A DNA stretch of 64,000 nt, taken from the NCBI RefSeq assembly GCF_003863965.1, contig NZ_RRCN01000001.1, positions 2,738,527 through 2,802,526 on the forward strand. Direction: 5' to 3'. The notes under the pieces are model-generated. The model did not search any database. It saw only the letters and a list, made by a program, of their open reading frames with translations, and was not told where the DNA came from. The translations under genes and the position numbers were made by a program. Below are positions 41,678-49,722 of this stretch, in pieces. The stretch's first letter is position 1; each line of letters opens with the position of its first letter. The DNA is from Paenibacillus oralis. GTDB lineage: Bacteria > Bacillota > Bacilli > Paenibacillales > Paenibacillaceae.

Positions 41678-43117
41678 ATGAGCGATCAAATCTTAAACGG
41701 TCTTCATGAGACCATCGAAAAGGCGATGTCCGACTTGAACGTTCCCGGTGCTCAGGTAGCGATCATCAAGGATGGGGAGGTCATTTATTCCGAGGCGTTT
41801 GGGTACGCAAACCTGGATGAGAACATTCCGATGACCAAGGAACACTTGTTGCCGATCGGCTCTTCCAGTAAGTCGTTTACGGCGACAGCCGCCGCGATTC
41901 TGGCCCATGAAGGGAAGCTGAAACTGGATGCGCCGATCCGGACGTATATGCCGGAATTCAAACTGTCCGATCCATTAGGCTCCATACAGGCCACTACGCG
42001 GGATCTGCTGTGTCACAGAACCGGAGTCCCGAGGCATGAACTCATGTGGTTCAATTGGGATGATTTGAAGCGTCAAGACTTGGCGGTCAACCGTATCCGT
42101 CATTTGAAGAACAATATCCCGTTCAGAAGCGGCTTTCAGTACCAAAATCATATGTATGCGGCCGTGGGATACTTAATCGAAAAAATCAGCGGCATGACCT
42201 GGGAAAAATTCGTAGAGGAGAGAATTTTCTCGCCTCTGGGTATCCAAGAATACAGCTTCCGTATTCCGTATCCGGATCAGAACGGCAAGTACGCCAGATT
42301 GTATACGCCGGACGAAAATGGCGTCAACAAGGAAAACGTCCCATTAGTGATCGATGCTATGGGGCCGGCCGGTTCCATCAATACAACGATCGATGAATTG
42401 GCGAAATGGGTTGCTTTTAACCTAAACGGCGGCAAAGCGGGAGAGCAGCCATTAATCGATACGGCTCTGTTTAAAGAACTTCATAAACCGAACATCCCGT
42501 ATCAGATCTTGCCTTTTGAATTTCCGGAGCGCGTCACGATCGGTTATGCGCTGGGGTGGACGGTCGATTTGTTCCGGGGGCGCAAAGTGGTGGATCACGG
42601 GGGAAATGTAAACGGGGGCTCCGCCTTAATTTCCTTTATGCCGGATGACCGTATCGGCTGCGCTGTCCTCACCAATGCGAACAGTAATTTGTTTACGACG
42701 GCGTTATCCATGGAAATATATGACCGGTATCTTGGACACGCAGGCGAGAAGGACTGGTTCACGGCATATCAAGACGGCATGAATACCTTGTTGGCCGCCA
42801 TGAAGGGACAACTTCGCGCAATTTACGGTACGAAAATCGAAGGCAAACCCTACAGCCACGACTTGGAAGAATACGCGGGAGAGTATACGAACCCCGGCTA
42901 CGGCGATATTCACATCACGGTAAAAGGCGACGCGCTGCATATGCAATTCCATAACAATTCCATGGATGTGAAACACCTTCATTACGATATTTTCACGTTT
43001 GAGCTGCTCGGCGGCCCGCATCCCGTTTCATTCGCTACGGGCGTGGACGGCCGGATCACCTCGCTAAGCATCCCGTTCGAATTTACGGTGGAGCCGATCC
43101 TGTTCACAAGAAAATAA
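41678..43117 (+). CDS. Serine hydrolase, class C beta-lactamase/S12 peptidase family
   Basis: 479 residues, with AGGAGG before the ATG. The penicillin-binding fold is shown by the SxxK motif in LPIGSSSKSFTATAA (Ser 62, Lys 65), the YxN-like YQNHMYAAVGYLIEKISG and the late HxG motif VVDHGGNVNGGSALISF. The C-terminal 120 residues form a lipocalin-like extension (YAGEYTNPGYGDIHITVKG). There is no signal peptide, so it acts in the cytosol, perhaps as a D-aminopeptidase or esterase on peptides. The gene heads an operon with two cupin regulators and a dipeptide epimerase, pointing to metabolism of murein-type peptides; this is inference. Confidence 0.9.
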   Translation: MSDQILNGLHETIEKAMSDLNVPGAQVAIIKDGEVIYSEAFGYANLDENIPMTKEHLLPIGSSSKSFTATAAAILAHEGKLKLDAPIRTYMPEFKLSDPLGSIQATTRDLLCHRTGVPRHELMWFNWDDLKRQDLAVNRIRHLKNNIPFRSGFQYQNHMYAAVGYLIEKISGMTWEKFVEERIFSPLGIQEYSFRIPYPDQNGKYARLYTPDENGVNKENVPLVIDAMGPAGSINTTIDELAKWVAFNLNGGKAGEQPLIDTALFKELHKPNIPYQILPFEFPERVTIGYALGWTVDLFRGRKVVDHGGNVNGGSALISFMPDDRIGCAVLTNANSNLFTTALSMEIYDRYLGHAGEKDWFTAYQDGMNTLLAAMKGQLRAIYGTKIEGKPYSHDLEEYAGEYTNPGYGDIHITVKGDALHMQFHNNSMDVKHLHYDIFTFELLGGPHPVSFATGVDGRITSLSIPFEFTVEPILFTRK

Positions 43118-43135
43118 ACAAAAAGGACTCACTTT

Positions 43136-43693
43136 ATGTTAGGAGATATACTGCGAGAAGCGAGAAAACAGAAAAATCTCACCTTAGCGGAACTGGCGAA
43201 GCGGATTGGGGTTACCACGGGGTATCTGTCCAACCTGGAAAACAACCGGCAGGAACCTTCTTTTCCGGTGCTGAGGGAGCTTTCCGAGGAGCTGGACATC
43301 CCGGCCCCCCTGTTGTTTGCCGAAGAGCCCGACGAAGAGGTGATCGTGGTTCGCAAAAACGAGCGGGCAACGATCAAATTCCTGAACCTGCCCAGGGAGT
43401 GCGAAGTGTTGACGCCGCTGGCCTGGAGAAGCACCCAACCTCCGGAAATCGAGGTGCTTCGTTTGGAGATTCCTCCCCATGAACGGATTTCCACCGAGGA
43501 TTTATCCACGGATACGGACGAAGGCATCTATATCCTGGAGGGACAGCTTGAGTATCGATATGGAAATGACAGCGTACGGATCGAAACAGGGGGAAGCATT
43601 TTTATTCCCAGGAAAACCGGGCATTATCTTTTTAATCCGGGCGAGGATCCGGCGACCATTCTATGGATTGTCAAGTCCACGATAGGGGGTTAG
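43136..43693 (+). CDS. XRE-family regulator with C-terminal cupin, first of a pair
   Basis: 185 residues. Residues 3-58 are an XRE HTH (ILREARKQKNLTLAELAKRI, VTTGYLSNLENNRQEPSF) and residues about 105-183 a cupin (IYILEGQLEYRYGNDSVRIE, GGSIFIPRKTGHYLFNPGED). Regulators of this design often control amino acid or peptide metabolism. It starts 18 bases after the hydrolase stop codon and is followed directly by a related regulator gene. Confidence 0.93.
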   Translation: MLGDILREARKQKNLTLAELAKRIGVTTGYLSNLENNRQEPSFPVLRELSEELDIPAPLLFAEEPDEEVIVVRKNERATIKFLNLPRECEVLTPLAWRSTQPPEIEVLRLEIPPHERISTEDLSTDTDEGIYILEGQLEYRYGNDSVRIETGGSIFIPRKTGHYLFNPGEDPATILWIVKSTIGG

Positions 43694-43697
43694 CGCC

Positions 43698-44321
43698 ATC
43701 GGCAGCAAGGAAGTTTCATTTAAGCTAAAGGGTGAAAAAATCAGGGATTTAAGGCGGGAGCAAGGGCTGTCTTCCACGGCTCTGGCCGATTTGGCCGGCG
43801 TCACGCCCGCTTATATTTCGCAAATTGAGCGCAATTTGGCGGAACCCTCTCTGTCCGTCCTTAGAAAACTCGCCAGGACGCTGAACGTCGAGCTGTTGTT
43901 TCTATTGGAATATGAAGTGCCGGCGGATGTTTTTATCGCGGCGGGGGAAGGGGCGGCAGAGCTGACTTTTCCGCAGGCGCATGCCACATATCAACTGATG
44001 TCGCCGGTCCGGTTGAAGAATGGCGAGAAGCCGGATATGTCGTTCATGCTGGTGAAGATTGAAGCAGGTAAGACGGACTATGATGAAATGGTGACCCATG
44101 ATTTTGTGGAATTTTGCTATGTTCTCGAAGGGTGCATCGAATACCGGACGGATAAACGGACCTATCGCCTGGAAGCAGGGGACAGCCTTTATATGAAGAA
44201 AAATGTCCCCCATCTGGTGTATAACCCCGGTACAAAAGAGGCCAAGGTTTTTGCCGTGCTCGGAAACATGCATCCCCATTGGCAAAATAATGAACAGGGA
44301 GGAGATCGCATAATTCGATGA
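43698..44321 (+). CDS. XRE-family regulator with C-terminal cupin, second of a pair, non-canonical start
   Basis: The HTH (FKLKGEKIRDLRREQGLSST, then VTPAYISQIERNLAEPSLSV) needs the frame upstream of 43740, but between the in-frame stop at 43683 and the HTH there is no ATG, GTG or TTG. The best candidate is ATC at 43698 (IGSKEVSFKLKG), six bases after AGGGGGT and just past the stop of the preceding gene. The TTG at 43791 would cut off half of the HTH. The cupin (VLEGCIEYRTDKRTYRLEAG, DSLYMKKNVPHLVYNPGT) is complete. About 207 residues if ATC is used. Either a rare start codon or a start-codon mutation is involved. Confidence 0.8.
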   Translation: MGSKEVSFKLKGEKIRDLRREQGLSSTALADLAGVTPAYISQIERNLAEPSLSVLRKLARTLNVELLFLLEYEVPADVFIAAGEGAAELTFPQAHATYQLMSPVRLKNGEKPDMSFMLVKIEAGKTDYDEMVTHDFVEFCYVLEGCIEYRTDKRTYRLEAGDSLYMKKNVPHLVYNPGTKEAKVFAVLGNMHPHWQNNEQGGDRIIR

Positions 44322-45382
44322 AAATCAAAGAGATTACGGCGAAAAAACTGAAGCTTGAATTGCGGCAGCCGGTCGTCATTGCCCTGGGCACCATTGATTA
44401 TAGCGAAACTGTCATCGTCAAGATTGAAACGGATGAAGGTCTTGTCGGATACGGAGAAGGAAGCGGCGCCACATTTGTGACCGGGGAGTCGGCCGACACG
44501 ATCGCAGGCGCGGTTCTCCTTTTGAAACAGGCATTAATCGGACTGGACCCGTTCAGCATTGATTCTATTCACCATTTGATGGATAAAACGCTGGTACATA
44601 ATGCCGCCGCCAAGGCCGCCATCGATATTGCCCTTTACGATATTATGGGCCAATATGCAAAGCTGCCGTTGTATCGCCTGCTCGGCGGAATGGCCAAGCA
44701 AATGGAGACGGACAGGACCATCGGCATCGGCGCTCCGGAAGACATGGCCAAGGAAGCGGTCCGATTGGCGGAACAAGGATTCCGCCATATCAAGATCAAG
44801 GCGGGTTTGAATCCGGAGGACGATATTGAAGCGGTCCGGCGGATCAGGGAAGCGGTCGGCGGGGCCATCCGTTTGAAAGTGGACGCCAATCAAGGCTGGT
44901 CCGCCGGCGATGCGCTTCGCGTCATTCACCGCTATGCCGAATATGGCGTGGAGGCGGTAGAACAGCCGGTTCCCCATTGGGACATCGACGGGCTTAGCTA
45001 TGTCCGCTCGAAATCGCCTTTGAAAATCATGGCCGATGAAAGCTGTTTTTCTCCGCAGGATGCGATCAAGCTGGTGAAAAAAGAGGCGGTGGATCTCATC
45101 AATATTAAATTGATGAAATGCGGCGGCCTTTATCGAGCGTTGCAAATCAACTCCATCGCGGAAGCAAGCGGAATAAAGTGCATGCTTGGCTGTATGATGG
45201 AGAGCCGGATCGGGATTGCGGCAGGCGCGGCTTTGGTGGCATCCAGACCGAACTTCCTCTATGGAGACTTAGACAGTTTTATGTATTTTAAAGAAAACGA
45301 AAAGATCCGGGGAGGCTTCACCTGCGACGGACCTTATATAACCTTGTCGGATGAATATGGTTTAGGGATTAAAGTGGATTGA
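44318..45382 (+). CDS. Dipeptide epimerase, enolase superfamily (L-Ala-D/L-Glu epimerase type)
   Basis: 354 residues; the start overlaps the stop of the preceding regulator gene by four bases (ATGA). Muconate-lactonizing-type catalytic residues are visible: KxK at HIKIKAG (Lys 159/161), metal ligands at VDANQGW (Asp 189), EQPVP (Glu 215) and MADES (Asp 240), and the second base in NIKLMKCGG (Lys 264/267). The capping domain is residues 1-120. The family isomerises dipeptides such as L-Ala-D-Glu from murein recycling. The operon context with a serine hydrolase fits that. A deleted copy lies at 27820-27957. Confidence 0.92.
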   Translation: MKIKEITAKKLKLELRQPVVIALGTIDYSETVIVKIETDEGLVGYGEGSGATFVTGESADTIAGAVLLLKQALIGLDPFSIDSIHHLMDKTLVHNAAAKAAIDIALYDIMGQYAKLPLYRLLGGMAKQMETDRTIGIGAPEDMAKEAVRLAEQGFRHIKIKAGLNPEDDIEAVRRIREAVGGAIRLKVDANQGWSAGDALRVIHRYAEYGVEAVEQPVPHWDIDGLSYVRSKSPLKIMADESCFSPQDAIKLVKKEAVDLINIKLMKCGGLYRALQINSIAEASGIKCMLGCMMESRIGIAAGAALVASRPNFLYGDLDSFMYFKENEKIRGGFTCDGPYITLSDEYGLGIKVD

Positions 45383-45388
45383 GCCAAA

Positions 45389-45427
45389 AACCCGAACGAT
45401 GTCTATTGCACAACGTTCGGGTTTTTT
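45389..45427 (+). terminator. Rho-independent terminator of the hydrolase-epimerase operon
   Basis: AACCCGAACG and CGTTCGGGTT form a perfect 10-bp stem, followed by T4. Confidence 0.92.
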
Positions 45428-45478
45428 CGTCTTCGGAAATTTTCCTTCATTTGGATTGACCCGCCCGGAAAATACTCT

Positions 45479-45658
45479 TTAACCTTTTTCGATCAGTTCG
45501 AGCTTTTCGAGGATTTTCACGGTCGTCATCGCCGACAACCGGACAGCCAATTCCACGCTGGCTTTGGAAATGCCTTCGCTTTCCAAGGCTTCGCGGTTGG
45601 TCGAGAGCACTTCGCTCATCACTTCGTCAACAAGCTTATGTACGATTGTTTTTTCCAT
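45479..45658 (-). CDS. Small hypothetical protein
   Basis: 59 residues from the ATG at 45658, with GGGGGTG upstream. The peptide is helical and acidic (MEKTIVHKLVDEVMSEVLST, then GISKASVELAVRLSAMTTVK). No family is recognised. It lies between the epimerase terminator and the divergent intact SWIM gene; the duplicated segment at 28 kb lacks it and has a toxin-antitoxin pair instead. Confidence 0.6.
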   Translation of the reverse strand: MEKTIVHKLVDEVMSEVLSTNREALESEGISKASVELAVRLSAMTTVKILEKLELIEKG

Positions 45659-45808
45659 GATCGCACCCCCTTTCAATTCGAGCATTTTCGAGCCATCTCC
45701 TATAAATTTCGACAAAAGATAGTTTTTTCCTTCCATGACTCTATCGTGAGAATTCGTGTGCTATATTAGAAATAAACCATCTATCGAAGGAAAACGAGGG
45801 AATTGCGG

Positions 45809-47485
45809 ATGAATATCAACCATTTCGAGAACGACATAGCCGAAGCGGTTTTAACTAAGGGTTACGATTACTACATAGATGACCGTGTTGTTGACGTCTA
45901 TCACCAAGGGGATCGGGAATTTATTTGTCAGGTGGAAGGAAGCGACGATTACGAGGTCGTCGTCAAGCTTGGCGAGAACGGGGACATCCTCTATTCCCAT
46001 TGTGATTGCCCTTATTCTTACGGTCCTATTTGCAAGCACAAAGTGGCGGCTTACTATGAACTGTTGGATATGTTAAGCAGTGAGGAAGAGGAGCGTAACG
46101 AAACGGAGCAACCGGGGACGGAAAGGCAGCCGGTGTTGAAAGAGGTGCTCGATCAGCTTCCCAAGGAAGAATTGGTCGGGATTATCATGGAAGTTGCCCG
46201 GGGGGATGCGATGCTAAGAAATTCCCTTTTGGTCAAATATGCCAAAGGGGGCGACAAACAGGAACTGGAGAATTGCCGGAAGCTGATCCAAGCTATCGTC
46301 AGAAAATATACGGGCCGGGACGGCTTCATCACGTATGGGGAAACCTATAATTTTGCGCAAGAGATGAGTGAAATACTAGAGAAAGCAAGAGAGACGGATA
46401 ACCTCCCGCTGGCTTTGGATATCGCCCTTTTGTTACTGGAAGAAACCATGGAAGCTTTTGAGTATGCCGATGATTCGGACGGGGACATCGGCGTTTTGGC
46501 GGATGAAGCGCTGGAACTGATTGGGGAAATCGCCGGGGAAAGTCACGATCTGGATGCGGATGGGCGAGAGCGGGTATTTAATAAGTTGATCGATCGGATC
46601 GATGGCGGGTTCTTCGGGAGTTGGGATGATTACCAAAACGGACTGTTTGAAATATGCGCCGGTTTTGCCGACGTTGAAGCGTTCAGAAGCAGGCTGAGAG
46701 CGCAGATCGAACACTTGATCCGCCAAAATGCCGACAACGAGTACAAGAAATACAGTAATGAAAGTTTGTTACGCATATTGTTTGGGATCATACAGGAATA
46801 CGGCACACCTGAAGAAAGCGAACATTTTATCACGGAAAATCTCCGGTTCCCCTTTTTCCGGGAATGGTATATGCACAAGTTCATGGAGGCGGGGGACTTT
46901 CATAAAGTCGTGGACTTGGCTTTGGAGGGTGAAGCTCAAGACGAAGCCTCCCCGGGCCTCGTTTTCCAATGGAAAAAAATCAGATATGACGCCTATACAC
47001 AACTATCGCTAAAGAAAGAACAGATAAAACTGGCCAAAGAGCTGCTGCTGGATGGACATTTTGAATATTACATCTTGCTGAAACAATTGGCTGGTGGAGA
47101 TAAGGAAATGTTTTATCGTCAATTGAAGCAAGAGTTGAAAGAGCAAAATGGCTGGCGCGGCGAAAGGTTGTACCTTAAGCTGGTTGAAGCGGAAAACGAT
47201 CTGGACGGACTCGTGGAGTATGTAAGGCAGCATCCGGACGAAATTGAAACCTATGCCGGCCGGTTGGCAGAGCGGTTTAAGGACGAGGTGCTAATGTTGT
47301 ATCAAGAGCATATCCGTTCGTCGGCGAAAGCTTCGTCCACCCGAAAACATTACCGGAACGTATGCGGCATTCTTGCGAGATACAAAAAGATAGCGGGCGA
47401 AACCCATCAACAACAAATGGTCGATGAATTAATGACATTATATAGCGGAAGACCAGCCTTTTTGGCGGAGTTGAGTAAAATCTAA
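45809..47485 (+). CDS. SWIM zinc-finger protein, copy 2, intact
   Basis: 558 residues from the ATG at 45809, with GAGGG before it. Residues 1-35 match copy 1 nearly perfectly. The SWIM motif is HCDCPYSYGPICKHKVAAYY (Cys 65, 67, 75, His 77), a zinc site used for DNA or protein contacts. The rest is helical with acidic segments (EAFEYADDSDGDIGVLADEA) and tetratricopeptide-like pairs of helices. Function is unknown. It shares promoter, N-terminus and gene order (after an epimerase gene) with the frameshifted copy at 28804-30496. Confidence 0.88.
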   Translation: MNINHFENDIAEAVLTKGYDYYIDDRVVDVYHQGDREFICQVEGSDDYEVVVKLGENGDILYSHCDCPYSYGPICKHKVAAYYELLDMLSSEEEERNETEQPGTERQPVLKEVLDQLPKEELVGIIMEVARGDAMLRNSLLVKYAKGGDKQELENCRKLIQAIVRKYTGRDGFITYGETYNFAQEMSEILEKARETDNLPLALDIALLLLEETMEAFEYADDSDGDIGVLADEALELIGEIAGESHDLDADGRERVFNKLIDRIDGGFFGSWDDYQNGLFEICAGFADVEAFRSRLRAQIEHLIRQNADNEYKKYSNESLLRILFGIIQEYGTPEESEHFITENLRFPFFREWYMHKFMEAGDFHKVVDLALEGEAQDEASPGLVFQWKKIRYDAYTQLSLKKEQIKLAKELLLDGHFEYYILLKQLAGGDKEMFYRQLKQELKEQNGWRGERLYLKLVEAENDLDGLVEYVRQHPDEIETYAGRLAERFKDEVLMLYQEHIRSSAKASSTRKHYRNVCGILARYKKIAGETHQQQMVDELMTLYSGRPAFLAELSKI

Positions 47486-47662
47486 TGCGAGCTGCAAGCC
47501 GATATGGTCGGGGGGCAGATTGCAAGTTGTTGTGACCTGGTACAACGTTCTGATTGGAAATATCCAATAGATTGTGAACTTGTTGGTGAATGCAACGGCT
47601 TGATTGAAATTTTCCAATAGAATAGGCTCGACAGGCTGCAAAACAGGGAGGTTGAGCGAATT

Positions 47663-48415
47663 CTATTGGATTTTTCCTATGTACTTATTTTCCTTCGAAC
47701 GGTCCAGTACGCGGGCATTTCCTTGCGACGGGAGGAAATAGAGACATAAAATTCCGCTATTTCTCTCAAATGGGTGGGTATCGCTGAAATAACGACACTT
47801 TAAGTTCTTATGTTTTTGTTGGAGTTTTCTCGGGTAGCCTAGTTTCTGTATGGGCGTATCTTTGTACAGCAAATCCCCCGTAAAAAGATACCCGCTGAAA
47901 ACATCGCGAATGCTAATATGTCCCGGAGAGTGGCCGGGAGTATGAAAAATGGCCAGCTTGCGGTTCCCTAAGTCCAGCGTGTCCCCATCCCGCAAAGTGC
48001 CGGAAGGTATACCGGTAAAAGGGACATACGTGTCGGGATTAAACGATCGCGGAGCAGGGCGGCTGATATCGCGCCTCACATCTTTACGGATGACCTCGAT
48101 CGGCAGTCCCGGAATGCCGTGAACCAGCCAGTCGCGTTCGGCTTCGTGTACCAAAATGCAATCGAACTCGCCATGGCTCCCGATATGATCCCAATGGACA
48201 TGCGTCGTGATGACAACGATCGGCAAGCGGGTCAGCTCATCCGTAATTCTTTTAATATTGTCTATGCCTAGTCCCGTATCTATAAGGGCGGCTTTGTTTT
48301 CACCGATCAGCAAAAAAGAGTGGACCTTCTCCCAATGGCCGTATTCACTAATGGCGTAGGTGCGGGTATCAATCATTTCTACGGTAAACCAGGCATCGTC
48401 AACTAAGCCCATCAT
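47663..48415 (-). CDS. MBL-fold metallo-hydrolase with repeat-encoded C-terminus
   Basis: 250 residues; GAGGGG lies before tandem ATG codons (48415, 48412). Metallo-beta-lactamase fold motifs are intact: TTHVHWDHIG (HxHxDH), FHTPGHSPGH and YLFTGDLLY. The last 50-odd residues (from about LQQKHKNLKC to the stop) are encoded by dispersed repeat B, so the natural C-terminal helix and the final metal-binding His region appear to have been replaced. The enzyme may be inactive or changed. Hydrolase class is clear; the substrate is not. Confidence 0.82.
   Translation of the reverse strand: MMGLVDDAWFTVEMIDTRTYAISEYGHWEKVHSFLLIGENKAALIDTGLGIDNIKRITDELTRLPIVVITTHVHWDHIGSHGEFDCILVHEAERDWLVHGIPGLPIEVIRKDVRRDISRPAPRSFNPDTYVPFTGIPSGTLRDGDTLDLGNRKLAIFHTPGHSPGHISIRDVFSGYLFTGDLLYKDTPIQKLGYPRKLQQKHKNLKCRYFSDTHPFERNSGILCLYFLPSQGNARVLDRSKENKYIGKIQ
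47680..47825. repeat. Dispersed intergenic repeat B, copy 1, inside the MBL gene
   Basis: TATGTACTTATTTTCC, CATTTCCTTGCGACG, GACATAAAATTCC and a final TTATGT block occur in the same order and spacing at 55102-55240. The 47486-47662 gap holds three TATTGGA/TCCAATA motifs that may belong to the same or another element. Confidence 0.75.
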
Positions 48416-48612
48416 CTATTCCCCTCTCGCCAAACTTCAAATCTACTTTTAAACCATATTATACCTTTACCTTATCGAAGCGAACAATGAAATCAACAAA
48501 AAACAACAAAAAACAACATTGGCAATCCCAATATTTCGTTGACAACAAAAAAACATGGGGATACGATTGAATCGCCAAATCATATTGGGCATTTAGGAAG
48601 GGGGGAGGAGCC

Positions 48613-49722
48613 TTGGGCCGCTGGGGTACAGCAAAGCTTATAGGACTACGGCTTATAAGAGTACGGTCTGCAGGACTACGGTTTACAGCTCTGTGGTCTG
48701 CAGCGCTCCTGCTGCTCATCGCCATTGTTGGTTGCCGAAGCGGAGATGCGGCCGTCAAATACGATGTCATCTACTCCAACGAAAAGGAGACCCAGAGCCA
48801 GACGGACCCGGTTGCCCAGGAAACTTACACGATCGGAATGGTACCGAAAGCTACGGAAAATTCTTATTTTAATCTGGTGGAGGACGGGGCGCGCGAGGCG
48901 GCTGCCGATCTGGGGGCGAACCTTCTGTATGAAGGAGCGCCGGTGGCGGACACCGGGCAGCAAATCCGGGTCATCCGAAGCCTGATTTCGCGCAAGGTCG
49001 ATCTGATCGCGGTGTCAGCTAACGATTCGGCCAAGCTGCTGCCTGTGCTGCGGGAAGCGAAGCAAAGCGGCATCCGGGTGATCACCTGGGACTCGGATAC
49101 CGAGCGGGAAGGGCGGGAGCTGTTCGTCAATATGGTCGATCCGGAAACGCTCGGACGCCATTTATTGGATGCGCTTGCAATGCAAATGAACGAAACGGGG
49201 CAATATGCCATTTTGGCCGGGGCTTCCACCGCATCCAACATGAACGAGTGGATGAAATGGATTAAGGTGCAGAATGCGCAGTATTATCCGGACATGAAGC
49301 TGGTGGAGACCGCCGCGGCCAATGACGATCCGCAGCTGGCCTACACGGAGGCGATCAGGCTGATGGAGAAGTACCCCGATTTGGCGGGAATCATCGGCAC
49401 CTCCTCCGTCGCGCTGCCCGCGGCGGCCAAGGCGTTGGAAGACAAGCACCAAGCCGGGAGCATTCACGCGGTCGGACTGTCCACGCCAAATTTGATGCGG
49501 GAATATTTAAAGAACGGGACCGTCAAGAACGCCACCCTCTGGAGTCCGAAACGGCTGGGGTATTTAACGATCGTGCTGGCGGTGAACTTGCTTGACGGCC
49601 AAACTCCCGTAAACGGCCAGGTTGTCCGCAATGTCGGGGAGATTCGGGTGAAGGGGGATTCGGTGATTATGGGGGAGCCGCTCGATTTTACCAAGGATAA
49701 CGTGGATGAATATGTTTTTTAG
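48613..49722 (+). CDS. Sugar-binding lipoprotein of the rhamnose/AI-2 (type I PBP) family
   Basis: 369 residues starting with TTG, preceded by GGGGGAGGAG. The lipobox is LIAIVGCRS. The periplasmic-binding fold shows YTIGMVPKATENSYFNLVED, then LIAVSANDSAKLLPVLREAK, and VITWDSDTEREGRELFVNMV, as in rhamnose- or AI-2-binding proteins. There are no transporter genes here; it is followed by a kinase gene that overlaps its end and by a regulator gene. It is therefore likely the sensory ligand-binding partner of the kinase. The next operon encodes rhamnose mutarotase, which supports rhamnose or a related sugar as ligand. Confidence 0.88.
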   Translation: MGRWGTAKLIGLRLIRVRSAGLRFTALWSAALLLLIAIVGCRSGDAAVKYDVIYSNEKETQSQTDPVAQETYTIGMVPKATENSYFNLVEDGAREAAADLGANLLYEGAPVADTGQQIRVIRSLISRKVDLIAVSANDSAKLLPVLREAKQSGIRVITWDSDTEREGRELFVNMVDPETLGRHLLDALAMQMNETGQYAILAGASTASNMNEWMKWIKVQNAQYYPDMKLVETAAANDDPQLAYTEAIRLMEKYPDLAGIIGTSSVALPAAAKALEDKHQAGSIHAVGLSTPNLMREYLKNGTVKNATLWSPKRLGYLTIVLAVNLLDGQTPVNGQVVRNVGEIRVKGDSVIMGEPLDFTKDNVDEYVF

